Below, one piece after another: positions 43,630 to 53,957 of a stretch of 64,000 nt of DNA. Below the pieces are notes generated by a model. The model was not told the DNA's origin and ran no database searches. It saw only the letters and a list, made by a program, of their open reading frames with translations. The first letter of the stretch is position 1. The number at the start of each line of letters is the position of its first letter. The translations under genes were made by a program, and so were the position numbers. Origin of the DNA: an uncultured Dokdonia sp. (GTDB taxonomy: Bacteria > Bacteroidota > Bacteroidia > Flavobacteriales > Flavobacteriaceae); contig CANNDF010000002.1 in assembly GCA_947503305.1 (NCBI GenBank), positions 248,001 through 312,000 of the forward strand. The letters are read 5' to 3'.

Positions 43630-45030
43630 ATGAGGATTATTGTATTTACTGTTTTAAGCCTTTGTATGGCTCAATTGTATAGTCAGAATAAACAACTGCT
43701 ATATAATGTAGATGACTTGCCTCAATCTTTGATGAGTAATCCGGGTGCTTCTATTGTTTTTGAAAAGCATATAGGAATTCCTCTTTTTTCTGGAATATCT
43801 ATAGGTGCTGGATCTTCAGGAATAAGTACATATGATATTTTTCAAGAAGGAGGTGATATAAATAATCGAATTAGACAAGCTATTTTTGATCTTGATAATA
43901 GGGATACTTTTGTAGTCAATGAACAATTAGAAGTATTCTCTTTTGGGTGGAAAAATGAATTTAACAAAGTATATTATTCTGCAGGGATGTATCAAGAAGC
44001 AGATGTTGTTGTTTATTTTCCTAAAGATCTTGCAGTACTTGCTTATGAGGGCAATGCAGATTATATAGATATTCCTTTTAAATTTTCAGATCTTTCTGTA
44101 GCTGCTGAGGTTATCTCTGTCTATCATTTTGGGATGAATAAGGCCATTTCTAAAAAATTACGATTAGGAGCAAGAGCAAAATTATACATGAGTATTGCAA
44201 ACATTAACAGTACTGATAATCAAGGTAATTTTATTACAAGGACTACACCAGATGGTCCTAATTTTTATCGCCATGAGATAAATGGAGCAGATGTAACTGC
44301 TAATACGTCGGGACTACGTTCTTTAATAGACGATGATGCTGGTGCTGGTAGTCTATTAGGAAGGGCTATCTTAAGTAATAACTTGGGTATAGGATTTGAC
44401 ATAGGGGGTACATATACATTTAATGAGTATTGGACAGCTACTGCCAGTCTTATAGATATAGGAGCAATTTTTCATACAAAAGATCTTAGGAATTATAGAT
44501 TATCTGGAACACATACAATAGATGGAATAGAACTTGAATTTCCGGCACTATTAGATGGTGGGTCTACTACAGAATATTGGGAAGAATTTCAAGATGAGTT
44601 TGAAGATCAAGTCCCATATGAAGATGAATTAGAAAATTCATATACGACCTGGAGACCTGTAAAATTTAATGCTTCTATAAATCGTGGTTTTGGTACAAAT
44701 CTAAATGGGGATTGTGATTGTACAAATAGTGGTATAGATCGCTATGCTAATAATGTAGGGATACAATGGTATAGTATAAAGAGGCCTGAGCATATACAAG
44801 GAGCAGTAACTGCTTATTTTGACAAGTCTTGGGGCCGTTTTTTAAGGACTAAAATCTCATATACATACGATACGTTTTCAAGTCGGAACATAGGGCTGTT
44901 ATTTTCAACAAAAATTAACAAATTTAATGTTTATCTTGCCACAGATAATATACTAGATTATGCCAATCTAGCAAAGGCACAGAGTGCCTCTGTACAATTT
45001 GGATTTCAGCTAGTTTTTGACCCTAAATAA
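43630..45030 (+). CDS. Outer-membrane DUF5723-family protein
   Basis: I set the start at the ATG at 43630 because it begins the signal peptide (MRIIVFTVLSLCMAQLYS) just after the stop of the lipoprotein gene; a longer frame from 43570 overlaps that gene. The 466-residue protein has LLYNVDDLPQSLMSNPGAS at the start, as in DUF5723, then alternating strands ending in ASVQFGFQLVF, an outer-membrane barrel end. The role is unknown. It is followed six bases later by another exported gene. Confidence 0.7.
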   Translation: MRIIVFTVLSLCMAQLYSQNKQLLYNVDDLPQSLMSNPGASIVFEKHIGIPLFSGISIGAGSSGISTYDIFQEGGDINNRIRQAIFDLDNRDTFVVNEQLEVFSFGWKNEFNKVYYSAGMYQEADVVVYFPKDLAVLAYEGNADYIDIPFKFSDLSVAAEVISVYHFGMNKAISKKLRLGARAKLYMSIANINSTDNQGNFITRTTPDGPNFYRHEINGADVTANTSGLRSLIDDDAGAGSLLGRAILSNNLGIGFDIGGTYTFNEYWTATASLIDIGAIFHTKDLRNYRLSGTHTIDGIELEFPALLDGGSTTEYWEEFQDEFEDQVPYEDELENSYTTWRPVKFNASINRGFGTNLNGDCDCTNSGIDRYANNVGIQWYSIKRPEHIQGAVTAYFDKSWGRFLRTKISYTYDTFSSRNIGLLFSTKINKFNVYLATDNILDYANLAKAQSASVQFGFQLVFDPK

Positions 45031-45036
45031 ACAGTA

Positions 45037-45846
45037 ATGAAGTATTTGATTTTCTTTTTTCTATTTTCTATATCAATTCTACAAACATTTTCTCAAAATA
45101 TAAATGATTATCAATATGTAATTATCCCTGAAAAATATGATTTTGCAAAAAGTATAGATGCTTATCAACTTAATTCTTTAACCCAGTTTTTATTTAATAA
45201 ATATGGTTTTGACTCTTATAGAGAACGGGATAAAATGCCTTTTGGATTAGAAGTAGGTAGTTGTAATGCATTATATGCGGATGTAGAAAGTAAGTCAAGT
45301 TTTCTTACTGCAAAGTTTAAAGTCATTTTAAAGGACTGTAATGGAGAGATTATTTTTATCTCTGAACAAGGAAAAAGTAAAGATAAAGACTTTAAAAGAG
45401 CCTATCATGAAGCTTTACGTAATGCATTTGTGTCTATAGAGGAATTAAAATATAAATACAATGGAGCTTCAGGTTCTAGCAACACTACAAAAAAAGATGA
45501 GGTTGTAGTCAATGTTGAGAATGATACCAATACTTCTGTAAATCAAGAAGAAGTAAAAACAATCTCAGTAAATGAAGAAGTTTCTCTTAATACTAAAGAA
45601 TCTTCATCTATCATAGGGGCATATAAAAGTTCTGATGGGTTTTATGATCTTATTGTCGAAGAAAATAACGTAGCTATTTTTGAAGGGAAGACAAAGATTG
45701 GTACTGCTATATTAAAGGATGATACAACTTATGAAGTAAAAACTAGCCAGTTTGAAGGTATAGGGAGATTTGAGAATAATACATTTATTGTAGATCGTGA
45801 GATAAAAGGAATCGGTACTGTACAAATGATATTTACAAAGAACTAA
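45037..45846 (+). CDS. Exported conserved hypothetical protein
   Basis: This is a 269-residue protein with a signal peptide (YLIFFFLFSISILQTFS). The first domain (residues ~20-140: NDYQYVIIPEKYDFAKSIDA) is a family found often in Flavobacteriia, and a Thr/Asn/Glu-rich linker (NVENDTNTSVNQEEVKT) leads to a second small beta domain ending EIKGIGTVQMIF. Its stop overlaps the ATG of the VCBS gene by one base, so they are translationally coupled. Confidence 0.65.
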   Translation: MKYLIFFFLFSISILQTFSQNINDYQYVIIPEKYDFAKSIDAYQLNSLTQFLFNKYGFDSYRERDKMPFGLEVGSCNALYADVESKSSFLTAKFKVILKDCNGEIIFISEQGKSKDKDFKRAYHEALRNAFVSIEELKYKYNGASGSSNTTKKDEVVVNVENDTNTSVNQEEVKTISVNEEVSLNTKESSSIIGAYKSSDGFYDLIVEENNVAIFEGKTKIGTAILKDDTTYEVKTSQFEGIGRFENNTFIVDREIKGIGTVQMIFTKN

Positions 45847-48800
45847 TGAAATTACTTTTAACCATAGGAATAGCTCTTTTCTTATGGAGCTGTGGTGGAG
45901 AAGATAAAAAAGAAGAAAAAGAAATTACCACATCAGAATCAACAACGGTTGATAACACTCGTAATCTTTTTGAGTCTATATCATCAGATGATAGTGGAAT
46001 TACTTTTTCTAACACACTTAAAGAAGATGTATCATCGTTAGAAAACCTTTTTGATTTTGATTATTTCTATAATGGTGCTGGCGTAGGTATTGCCGATATT
46101 AATAATGATGGATTACAGGATATCTTTTTTGCGGGTAATCAAGTAGATAATAAACTATATCTCAATAAAGGAAATTTACAGTTTGAAGATATTTCAGAAA
46201 CTGCGGGGATTAATGTTGGAAAACAATGGGCAAATGGAGTCACTTTTGTCGATATTAATAATGATGGTTGGCTTGATATTTATGTTTCTCAAGGAGGGCC
46301 ACGACAAGCACCGAATAGAAAAAATGTACTCTACATTAATTTAAAGAATAACCGCTTTCGCGAAAGCGCACAAGAATACAATCTCGATGATACAGGGATC
46401 AGTACACAATCTGTTTTTTTTGATTATGATAATGATGGAGACCTTGACTGTGTGGTGTCTAATGAGAATGAATTCTACGGATTAGACCCTCAACGATTTT
46501 TTGCGAGTATGAAAATTCGTAAAAATCTAGAGAAGAGTAGTGTGCAACTATATCAAAATAACGGAACTACCTATAGTAAAGTTACAGAAAAAGCCGGATT
46601 GCTTAGACCTGCATTTGGATTAGGAATTACTGTAAGTGATATTAATAATGACGGATGGCTAGACATCTATGTAGCAAATGACTATTATGTACCAGATGTT
46701 ATGTATATCAATAATGGAAACGGAACTTTTTCTGATCGTATTAAAGACTTTACAAATCAAGTATCATTTTTTGGAATGGGTGTAGATATTGCCGATATTA
46801 ATAATGATAATTTACAAGACATTTTCGTTCTTGACATGGCAGCAAGTGATCATGTGCGATCTAAGACACTTATGGCTAGTATGGACGAAGATCGTTTTTC
46901 AATGCTGGTAGATGATTTTGGGTTTCAACATCAGTATATGTTCAATTCATTACAATTGAATATGGGTAATAACCATTTTAATAATGCTGTCCATCAAGCA
47001 AAAATGGCAAAGACAGATTGGAGTTGGGCAGGCCTTATTACAGATTTAGATAATGATAGTTACAAAGATGTGTATGTGACAAACGGATACAGGCGCTATG
47101 CTCTTGATAACGACATTCAGAAACAAGTCAGAGATACCCAAAAGGCATTTAATGGGAAAGTACCTATAGAGGTAAAACAAAAATTATATGATGCTATGCC
47201 TACTGAGAAACTCAGTAATATTATGTTTCATAATAATGGGGATCTTCATTTTAAAAATAAAAGCTATCAATGGGGGTTAGCTATAGCATCCTATTCTAAT
47301 GGAGGTGCTTATGCAGATCTTGATAATGATGGAGATCTGGAACTAGTAGTTAATAATATAGACGATACGGCTTTTTTATTTAAAAATACGGCTGTAGAAA
47401 AAGAAACAGGTAATTATGTAAGAGTTACATTGGACGGAGATAGTTCAGAGTCTTTTGCTAAGGTTACCATTGCATATAATGGACAGACTCAGATATATGA
47501 ATCTAAACGTGCTAAAGGATATCTTTCTGCAACTGAAAATAGTGCTCATTTTGGCCTTGGAAACCATTCCAAAATTGATAAAATAACTGTACAGTGGCTT
47601 TCTGGAAAAAAAGAAGAACGTACTGATGTAGCTGTTAATTCGGTTGTACATTTTGAGGAAAAAGAGGCACGTATGAATGGGATTGCCAGATTTGATGCAG
47701 AAGACAAAACGCAACATGCCTTTGCGAATACTTCCTCGACATATGGATTGAACTTTATACATAAAGAAAATGAATATAATGACTTTGCGTCTGAAGTATT
47801 ATTGCCATATAAACAATCTACGATGGGCCCCTTTTTATCAAAAGCAGATGTAAATGGCGATGGCCTTGAAGATGTTTTTGTTGGAGGTGCTTCGGGACAA
47901 TCGGGAAAACTATTTATACAAGATGCTACTGGTTTTAAAGAGAGTACTCAAATAGCTTTTGAAAATGATGCTGTCCATGAAGATATGGAATCCGTATTTT
48001 TTGATGCCGATGATGACGGTGATTTAGATCTTATTATAGTAAGTGGGGGAAATGCATTTAAACCCCAATCTACAACCTATCAGAACCGGTATTATAAAAA
48101 TAATGGGAACGGCGAGTTCACAAGAGGAATCTTCATAGAGAATGATACAAACCTAAACTCTAGTAAATCTATTGCATTATTAGACTACGATGGCGATGGA
48201 GATTCTGATATTATAATAGGAGATCGTATTAAACCACAGCATTTTCCAGTAAGTGCTCCCTCTCATATATATAGAAATGATAAAGGAACCTTTGTAGATG
48301 TAACAGCTACAGTAGCTCCAGAATTAATGAAATTTGGGATTGTAAATAAAGTAATACCGACAGATATTGATATAGATGGTGATATAGATTTTATAGCAGT
48401 GGGAGAGTGGTCTCATATTGGAATTTTTAAAAATGAGAACAACGTTTTTACAGAAATATCAGACGACTTGGGACTTAATACAGAAAAAGGTTGGTGGTAC
48501 AGTATTAAAGAAACCGACGTAAATAAAGATGGGTATCCAGATTATATCGTAGGTAATATAGGCGATAATATAAAATATAAAGCAAGTAGTAAAAGCCCCT
48601 TTAAGGTATTTGCTTCAGATTTTGATGATAACGGCACCTTCGATCTTGTTTTGAGTAATGCATACAATGGAAATTATGTTCCTGCAAGAGGGAAAGAATG
48701 CTCTACACAACAAATGCCTTTTATATCAGAAAAGTTTGAAACCTATAATGAGTTTGCAAATGCAACATTAGATGATATTTATGGAGATAAGCTTAAAACA

Positions 48801-49196
48801 GCCTATCAACGTGAAGTCACTACGTTTTCTTCAAAATTACTTATGAATAATGGCGATGGAACATTTACAGTGTCTTTACTACCTTCGGAAGCACAGTCAT
48901 TTCCTATACTGGATGTTGTTATAAAAGATATCAATGATGATGGGTATGAAGATGCTATCTTACTGGGTAATATTTATGAGACTGAAGTAGAAACTCCACG
49001 TTATGATGCAGGTAATGGAATGGTTTTGATTTCAAATCAAAAAGATGGATACAACGCATTGCCTTTTTCTAAATCAGGATTATTCATTGATGGAAATGCA
49101 AAGAGCCTTCTTCACTTGATACATAAAGGACTAGGAAAAGAATTACTAATTGCAGGAGTTAATGGTTCTGATATTCAGGTAGTTACTTTTAAATAG
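45846..49196 (+). CDS. VCBS/FG-GAP repeat lipoprotein with ASPIC/UnbV domain
   Basis: This is an 1116-residue protein with a lipoprotein signal (KLLLTIGIALFLWSCGGED, Cys16). The chain has many FG-GAP repeats with DxDxDG loops (DINNDGLQDIFF, DIDIDGDIDF, DYDGDGDSDIIIG), which form calcium-binding beta propellers. Residues ~530-608 form the ASPIC/UnbV region (SAHFGLGNHSKIDKITVQWL). These proteins usually sit on the cell surface near nutrient-uptake genes and may bind carbohydrates. It contains a perfect palindrome read as RFRES. Confidence 0.8.
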   Translation: MKLLLTIGIALFLWSCGGEDKKEEKEITTSESTTVDNTRNLFESISSDDSGITFSNTLKEDVSSLENLFDFDYFYNGAGVGIADINNDGLQDIFFAGNQVDNKLYLNKGNLQFEDISETAGINVGKQWANGVTFVDINNDGWLDIYVSQGGPRQAPNRKNVLYINLKNNRFRESAQEYNLDDTGISTQSVFFDYDNDGDLDCVVSNENEFYGLDPQRFFASMKIRKNLEKSSVQLYQNNGTTYSKVTEKAGLLRPAFGLGITVSDINNDGWLDIYVANDYYVPDVMYINNGNGTFSDRIKDFTNQVSFFGMGVDIADINNDNLQDIFVLDMAASDHVRSKTLMASMDEDRFSMLVDDFGFQHQYMFNSLQLNMGNNHFNNAVHQAKMAKTDWSWAGLITDLDNDSYKDVYVTNGYRRYALDNDIQKQVRDTQKAFNGKVPIEVKQKLYDAMPTEKLSNIMFHNNGDLHFKNKSYQWGLAIASYSNGGAYADLDNDGDLELVVNNIDDTAFLFKNTAVEKETGNYVRVTLDGDSSESFAKVTIAYNGQTQIYESKRAKGYLSATENSAHFGLGNHSKIDKITVQWLSGKKEERTDVAVNSVVHFEEKEARMNGIARFDAEDKTQHAFANTSSTYGLNFIHKENEYNDFASEVLLPYKQSTMGPFLSKADVNGDGLEDVFVGGASGQSGKLFIQDATGFKESTQIAFENDAVHEDMESVFFDADDDGDLDLIIVSGGNAFKPQSTTYQNRYYKNNGNGEFTRGIFIENDTNLNSSKSIALLDYDGDGDSDIIIGDRIKPQHFPVSAPSHIYRNDKGTFVDVTATVAPELMKFGIVNKVIPTDIDIDGDIDFIAVGEWSHIGIFKNENNVFTEISDDLGLNTEKGWWYSIKETDVNKDGYPDYIVGNIGDNIKYKASSKSPFKVFASDFDDNGTFDLVLSNAYNGNYVPARGKECSTQQMPFISEKFETYNEFANATLDDIYGDKLKTAYQREVTTFSSKLLMNNGDGTFTVSLLPSEAQSFPILDVVIKDINDDGYEDAILLGNIYETEVETPRYDAGNGMVLISNQKDGYNALPFSKSGLFIDGNAKSLLHLIHKGLGKELLIAGVNGSDIQVVTFK
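46354..46367. repeat. GCTTTCGCGAAAGC palindrome, copy 6
   Basis: Perfect copy inside the VCBS gene, read as RFRES between two repeats. Confidence 0.9.
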
Positions 49197-49197
49197 C

Positions 49198-50475
49198 TTA
49201 GTACTTATATTTATCTTTCCATCGAAGTTTAAGAAATTCTCTAAGAGATTTTTCTCTACTAGAAGTCCCAGGATCATATAATTTTGTGTTTGATATAGCT
49301 TCAGGTAAGAATTCCTGATCTATAAAATTCCCAGGGTAGTCATGAGCATATTTATAGTTTTCTCCATAGCCTAAATCTTTCATCAATTTTGTGGGTGCAT
49401 TGCGGAGATGAAGAGGAATAGGTAAATCACCAGTTTCTCTCACTAATTGTTGTGCTTTTTTAATAGCCATATATGATGCATTGCTCTTTGCAGAACTCGC
49501 TAGATAGGTTACACACTGGCTTAAAATGATACGTGCTTCTGGATATCCTATAGTATTAACAGCCTGAAAACAATTTGTAGCAACAACTAGTGCTGTAGGA
49601 TTTGCATTTCCTATGTCTTCAGAAGCAGATATAATAAGTCTACGAGCAATAAATTTTACATCTTCGCCACCTTCTATCATTCTTGCAAGCCAGTATACTG
49701 CTCCATTGGGATCACTGCCTCGTATAGACTTAATAAATGCAGAGATAATGTCATAATGTTGCTCTCCAGTTTTATCATATAGAACTGTATTTTGTTGGAC
49801 TTTTGCCATTACCATTTCATTAGTAACAACAACTTCATTAGTACTTTCTGTAGTAATAATAAGTTCAAAAATATTTAATAGCTTTCTAGCATCTCCACCA
49901 CTTAATCGAAGTAAAGCTTCAGTTTCTTTTAGCGTTATTTTTTTTGATTTTATAACATCATCCTCTGCAATGGCTCTTTGTAATAAGGCTTCAAGATCTT
50001 CTTTCCCGAAAGGATTGAGGATATACACTTGACAGCGCGACAAAAGGGCAGGAATTACTTCAAAACTTGGATTTTCTGTAGTTGCGCCTATCAAGGTTAC
50101 CCATCCTTTTTCTACAGCACCAAGTAAAGAATCTTGTTGAGATTTACTAAATCGATGAATTTCATCAATAAATAAAATAGGATTTTTTTGTGTGAATAAT
50201 CCACCACTTTGTTTGGCTTTATCTATTACTTCTCGTACATCTTTTACACCACTGTTTATAGCACTTAAGGTATAAAAAGGGCGCTTTGATTCATTTGCTA
50301 TGATAGTGGCAAGTGTTGTCTTGCCTATTCCAGGTGGTCCCCAAAGAATAAGAGATGGAATCACCCCAGCATTAAGTGCTTGCCGTAAAGAGCCATTCTC
50401 ACCTATTAAGTGCAACTGACTTAAATAATCTTCTAATTTTTGTGGGCGCAATCTTTCGGCTAGCGGTGTATTCAT
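49198..50475 (-). CDS. rarA: Replication-associated recombination protein RarA
   Basis: I set the start at the ATG at 50475 ([20 protein letters not shown]), where RarA proteins normally begin; the frame opens 22 codons further upstream with a weak N-terminus. The 425 residues carry Walker [17 protein letters not shown], Walker [21 protein letters not shown], and the C-terminal domain segments [20 protein letters not shown] and [20 protein letters not shown]. RarA acts at stalled replication forks. It meets the VCBS gene tail to tail. Confidence 0.9.
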   Translation of the reverse strand: MNTPLAERLRPQKLEDYLSQLHLIGENGSLRQALNAGVIPSLILWGPPGIGKTTLATIIANESKRPFYTLSAINSGVKDVREVIDKAKQSGGLFTQKNPILFIDEIHRFSKSQQDSLLGAVEKGWVTLIGATTENPSFEVIPALLSRCQVYILNPFGKEDLEALLQRAIAEDDVIKSKKITLKETEALLRLSGGDARKLLNIFELIITTESTNEVVVTNEMVMAKVQQNTVLYDKTGEQHYDIISAFIKSIRGSDPNGAVYWLARMIEGGEDVKFIARRLIISASEDIGNANPTALVVATNCFQAVNTIGYPEARIILSQCVTYLASSAKSNASYMAIKKAQQLVRETGDLPIPLHLRNAPTKLMKDLGYGENYKYAHDYPGNFIDQEFLPEAISNTKLYDPGTSSREKSLREFLKLRWKDKYKY

Positions 50476-50561
50476 ATTATAAAAATAGGTATTTTGAAGG
50501 TTAAAAAGATGACAATATTGCGCCAAATTAAATTTGGCCAATTCTTTGCTTTTAGATAGAT

Positions 50562-51320
50562 ATGAAGACGCAATCAGAATCGTTTACTTTTTACAATGGG
50601 GTAATCCTTTATCCTATTGCATTCGTATTGTTTATTTGGATTGTGTATTGGGTTGAGGTACGATTTGGAGTTAATTTTACAGAATATGGAGTGCGGCCTA
50701 AAACATTGGTAGGTATGCGAGGTATTTTATTTTCTCCTTTTATTCATTCAGGAGCTTCACATTTATGGCATAATACAGTTCCACTTTTTGTGTTGAGTGT
50801 CGCTCTCTTTTATTTTTATAATAAAATAGCATGGCGTGTCCTTTTTTGGATAGTCCTTTTAAGTGGTATAGGTACATGGCTTATAGGAAGGCCTTCCTAT
50901 CATATTGGGATGAGTGGTGTAATTTATGGTTTAGTATCTTTTTTATTTTTTAAAGGAATTCGGGCCAAGCATTATAGGTTGATAGCATTATCATTACTTG
51001 TTGTTTTTTTATACGGTAGTTTGATTTGGGGTACATTACCTATGGATGAAAAAATTTCATGGGAAGGGCATTTGGCTGGATTTATTGCTGGCGGGATATT
51101 AGGATTCCGCTTTCGCGAAAGCGTAATGGCCCCTCCTAAATATAACTGGGAGTCGGAAACGTATAATGAAGACGAAGATCCGTTTATGCGTCATTTTGAC
51201 GAAAATGGAAATTTTATAGAATTCCCAAAAGAAGATGAAATAAATGTAAACGAAGATTTACCTACAATACGTTATTTCTTTAAAGAGAAATCTAAAGAAA
51301 ACGAACAAGAGCATGATTAA
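50562..51320 (+). CDS. Rhomboid-family membrane protease
   Basis: This is a 252-residue protein with six or so hydrophobic helices. The catalytic Ser lies in YHIGMSGVIYGLVSFLFF (GMSG motif), the catalytic His in SWEGHLAGFIAGGILGF, and HLWHNTVPLF is also conserved. This is an intramembrane serine protease; the C-terminal tail is acidic and probably cytoplasmic (ESETYNEDEDPF). It contains a perfect palindrome read as FRFRES at the end of the last helix. Its stop overlaps the rlmB-like stop by four bases. Confidence 0.8.
   Translation: MKTQSESFTFYNGVILYPIAFVLFIWIVYWVEVRFGVNFTEYGVRPKTLVGMRGILFSPFIHSGASHLWHNTVPLFVLSVALFYFYNKIAWRVLFWIVLLSGIGTWLIGRPSYHIGMSGVIYGLVSFLFFKGIRAKHYRLIALSLLVVFLYGSLIWGTLPMDEKISWEGHLAGFIAGGILGFRFRESVMAPPKYNWESETYNEDEDPFMRHFDENGNFIEFPKEDEINVNEDLPTIRYFFKEKSKENEQEHD
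51109..51122. repeat. GCTTTCGCGAAAGC palindrome, copy 7
   Basis: Perfect copy inside the rhomboid gene, read as RFRES just after the last membrane helix. Confidence 0.9.
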
Positions 51321-52051
51321 AGACGTTGTCTTACCACTTCGTATAAAAAGGCACCGCAAGCAACAGATACATTTAAAGAGGCTATTGTACCCATTAATGG
51401 AAGTTTTGCTTTTTCATCTACAATTTTAAGAACCCCTGGTGAGACACCACTATCTTCTCTACCCATAACAATAGCAAGAGATTGGTTAAGATTCATTGAA
51501 TAGAGTGAGTTTTCTGTTTTTTCTGTAGCTGCTATCACTTTTATATCAGAACCTTGGAGATAGTAGATAGCGTCTTTGATATGATCGACTTTTGCAATAG
51601 GGATATTAAATGCTGCGCCTGCAGATGTTTTTATAGCTACTGCATTGAGAGGAGCTCCTCCCTTTTTAGGAATAATAATCCCATGCGCACCTGTACATTC
51701 TGCTGTACGTATAATAGCACCAAAATTACGAACATCAGAAAGTTGATCTAATAAAATAAATAGAGGAGTGACTCCAGAATCTATAGTACGTGTAACAAGA
51801 GTCTCAAAATCTGTAAAATGAATAAGAGAAATATTTGCTATAGCTCCTTGATGATTTTGTTGAGTGAGTTTATTAAGTTTTTCTATAGGAACATAAGAGA
51901 ATTGGATTCCTTTTTTTTTGATTAAGGTATTTAACTCACTTGTAAGCGCATTTGTAAGACCTCTTTGTAAAAAGATCTTATCTATTTCTTTTCCAGCTTC
52001 TATGGCTTCTATAATGGCTCTTGTTCCGAATATTTGGAGTTGTTTTTGCAT
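51317..52051 (-). CDS. rlmB: 23S rRNA (guanosine-2'-O)-methyltransferase RlmB-like (SpoU)
   Basis: I set the start at the ATG at 52051 (MQKQLQIFGTRAIIEAIEAG), the usual RlmB N-terminus; an in-frame TTG at 52072 is less likely. The 244-residue protein has the SpoU pattern: NFGAIIRTAECTGAHGIII, LAIVMGREDSGVSPGVL and LPLMGTIASLNVSVACGAFL, the knotted SAM-binding domain. It methylates the ribose of a 23S rRNA guanosine. The motif REDSG differs slightly from the usual SEGxG. Confidence 0.85.
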   Translation of the reverse strand: MQKQLQIFGTRAIIEAIEAGKEIDKIFLQRGLTNALTSELNTLIKKKGIQFSYVPIEKLNKLTQQNHQGAIANISLIHFTDFETLVTRTIDSGVTPLFILLDQLSDVRNFGAIIRTAECTGAHGIIIPKKGGAPLNAVAIKTSAGAAFNIPIAKVDHIKDAIYYLQGSDIKVIAATEKTENSLYSMNLNQSLAIVMGREDSGVSPGVLKIVDEKAKLPLMGTIASLNVSVACGAFLYEVVRQRL

Positions 52052-52101
52052 AAAACTATATAATGGCGTCAAGAAATGTAAATTTTCTTGATAGTAATCG
52101 T

Positions 52102-52845
52102 TTATTTTAGGGTTACATTAATACTGTCTAATACAGTATTGTCTATTTCTTTGAGGTTTGCATATTCATAAAGTACATGCATTTTTTCTAAATTAAAGGT
52201 ATCTCTTAATATACCAAATGAATAATAATCAGAAAAACCGATACCATCTATAGTACGATAATTATAATACCTTTTAAAAGTTGGACGACCTCCTGAAAGT
52301 GCATGTTTTTCTGCTTGATATTCAATTTGAAAAGTTTGCTTATTTATGTATAAATAGAATTCATCATATTTATCAGGAGCTTCTTGTAATATTTTTGCAT
52401 GTAAGGTGTAATATATTTCCTTTCTAATTTTAGTATCCTCTAGTTTTGTTAATGTAACATCATTTGTCGTTAATGTATGAGGTATTGATGTTAAAAATAA
52501 AAATGCATCTAACTTTAGATCTAATACTTTTCTTAAGTATTGATCATCTTCTAGTTTTTGATTATTTATATAGTATTCTATAAACCCATTTTTGTAAGTG
52601 GCTTTATAATTAATAGTATCTACTTGCCTAGTAACAGAATTAAAGATGATATTACCATCGCGATTCATTTCATATTCTAAGTCATCTACCCAAAAATGTA
52701 TTTTTGAATTTTTAAAATGATCATTACCATATTGAGTTAAAATTTTTGAAAACAATTCTTCAGTAGAAATGTTATTCTGTTTCTCTAAGCAAGAAATAAA
52801 ACACAATAGAATAGCTATTAATAAATATAATTTAATTTTTTGCAT
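52102..52845 (-). CDS. Lipoprotein, DUF6503-like
   Basis: This is a 247-residue protein with a lipoprotein signal (LYLLIAILLCFISCLEKQ, Cys near residue 19). The segments FSKILTQYGNDHFKNSKIHF, ATYKNGFIEYYINNQKL and a GGRPTFKRYYNYRTIDGIGF stretch near the C-terminus fit the LolA-like shape that I associate with DUF6503 of flavobacteria. Probable location is the outer membrane; its function is unknown. A strong terminator separates it from the upstream sus operon. Confidence 0.6.
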   Translation of the reverse strand: MQKIKLYLLIAILLCFISCLEKQNNISTEELFSKILTQYGNDHFKNSKIHFWVDDLEYEMNRDGNIIFNSVTRQVDTINYKATYKNGFIEYYINNQKLEDDQYLRKVLDLKLDAFLFLTSIPHTLTTNDVTLTKLEDTKIRKEIYYTLHAKILQEAPDKYDEFYLYINKQTFQIEYQAEKHALSGGRPTFKRYYNYRTIDGIGFSDYYSFGILRDTFNLEKMHVLYEYANLKEIDNTVLDSINVTLK

Positions 52846-52873
52846 ACTCTTATTCTAAGAATTAGGATATTAA

Positions 52874-52907
52874 AAAAGGGTTCATGATTTTATTCATGAA
52901 CCCTTTT
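52874..52907 (-). terminator. Strong rho-independent terminator of the sus operon
   Basis: A perfect 14-bp stem (AAAAGGGTTCATGA against TCATGAACCCTTTT) with a six-base loop starts about 20 bases after the last sus gene stop on the - strand. It is followed there by a T run (the A tract at 52872-52877). The stem also has a T run on the + strand side, so it could act in both directions. Confidence 0.85.
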
Positions 52908-52926
52908 ATATGCTTAATTATAGTGT

Positions 52927-53934
52927 TTATAATTTTGTAAGCGTAGCTTGAACTGTCTTAGGAGCTTCTCCACAGTCTTGTACAGCTGTTGGGTCTTCAC
53001 CGTCACCGTAGTTATCAGTAAATCTGATTGTAAATGAAGAATCATCTACAAGATCAAACATTCCAAAAGACTCATCTGGTGCTGGACCAACTCTAAGTCC
53101 ACTAGAACATTGAAGACCTGTAGGTTGGCCAGCAGGTATAACTACAGAGTCAACAACAAATGACATCGTAAATGGAACAGCAGCTTGACCTACACCAGCA
53201 TCTGGAAGGTATACATAGTCAAATGCTCTGTCTACACTACTACCACCACTAGGTTGAGCCAATGTTACAGTACCTCCTTCTTCAAATACATTAAATCCTA
53301 GAACTCCAGCACTATCATTAACAATCATATAGTCACCAACAAATGCATCAGCAGCAATTGGAGATATAATGTTAGTTACATACTGAAATGGTGAGTTAAA
53401 GAATCCACCTGTAATAATCCCTCCTGCATTATCTGAAGAGAATACACGACCATCAGTTAATACTAATTCTAATCTAGTTACAAAAGTATCTCTACCAAAT
53501 ATAGTTTCTAATGTAGAATTTGTAAGATCTAAAAACTGCTCAGTAGATATAGTAATTGTAAATCTAGGAAGACCAAATGGCCCATCTGTAAACTCAGCAG
53601 CAGTAATAGTTTGATATAGAATTTCTTGACCTTCAATTGCATTTGAAGAATCACCAAATCCATCTGAATTATCATTATAGGTAACGTATACGTTAACTAC
53701 GTCTAATAAATCACCTCCTTCTACATCTTGCTCTTCAATAGTAAAAGAAAGACCACCTTCTAAATCTTCGTTATTAACTTCATTTTGAGTGATTTCAATT
53801 GTTCTAAGAACAGCACCACGCTCAACTGCGTCTTGTACAGCTACGGTGATGTTTTCATCCCCATCGTCTTCTTCACATGAAGCAAATCCTAAAAGAAGAG
53901 CTCCTACAAAGAAATATTTAAATATATTTTTCAT
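52927..53934 (-). CDS. Acidic lipoprotein of the sus operon
   Basis: This is a 335-residue protein with a lipoprotein signal (YFFVGALLLGFASCEEDDGD, Cys near residue 20). The mature part is acidic and beta-rich (GLSFTIEEQDVEGGDLLDVV, FTISTEQFLDLTNSTLE). It is the third gene after susC and susD. In many such operons this place holds a surface-exposed glycan- or substrate-binding lipoprotein (SusE/F role), but I recognise no domain. The terminator lies after its stop. Confidence 0.65.
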   Translation of the reverse strand: MKNIFKYFFVGALLLGFASCEEDDGDENITVAVQDAVERGAVLRTIEITQNEVNNEDLEGGLSFTIEEQDVEGGDLLDVVNVYVTYNDNSDGFGDSSNAIEGQEILYQTITAAEFTDGPFGLPRFTITISTEQFLDLTNSTLETIFGRDTFVTRLELVLTDGRVFSSDNAGGIITGGFFNSPFQYVTNIISPIAADAFVGDYMIVNDSAGVLGFNVFEEGGTVTLAQPSGGSSVDRAFDYVYLPDAGVGQAAVPFTMSFVVDSVVIPAGQPTGLQCSSGLRVGPAPDESFGMFDLVDDSSFTIRFTDNYGDGEDPTAVQDCGEAPKTVQATLTKL

Positions 53935-53957
53935 GTTTTTTTGTTTTGTATGTTATC

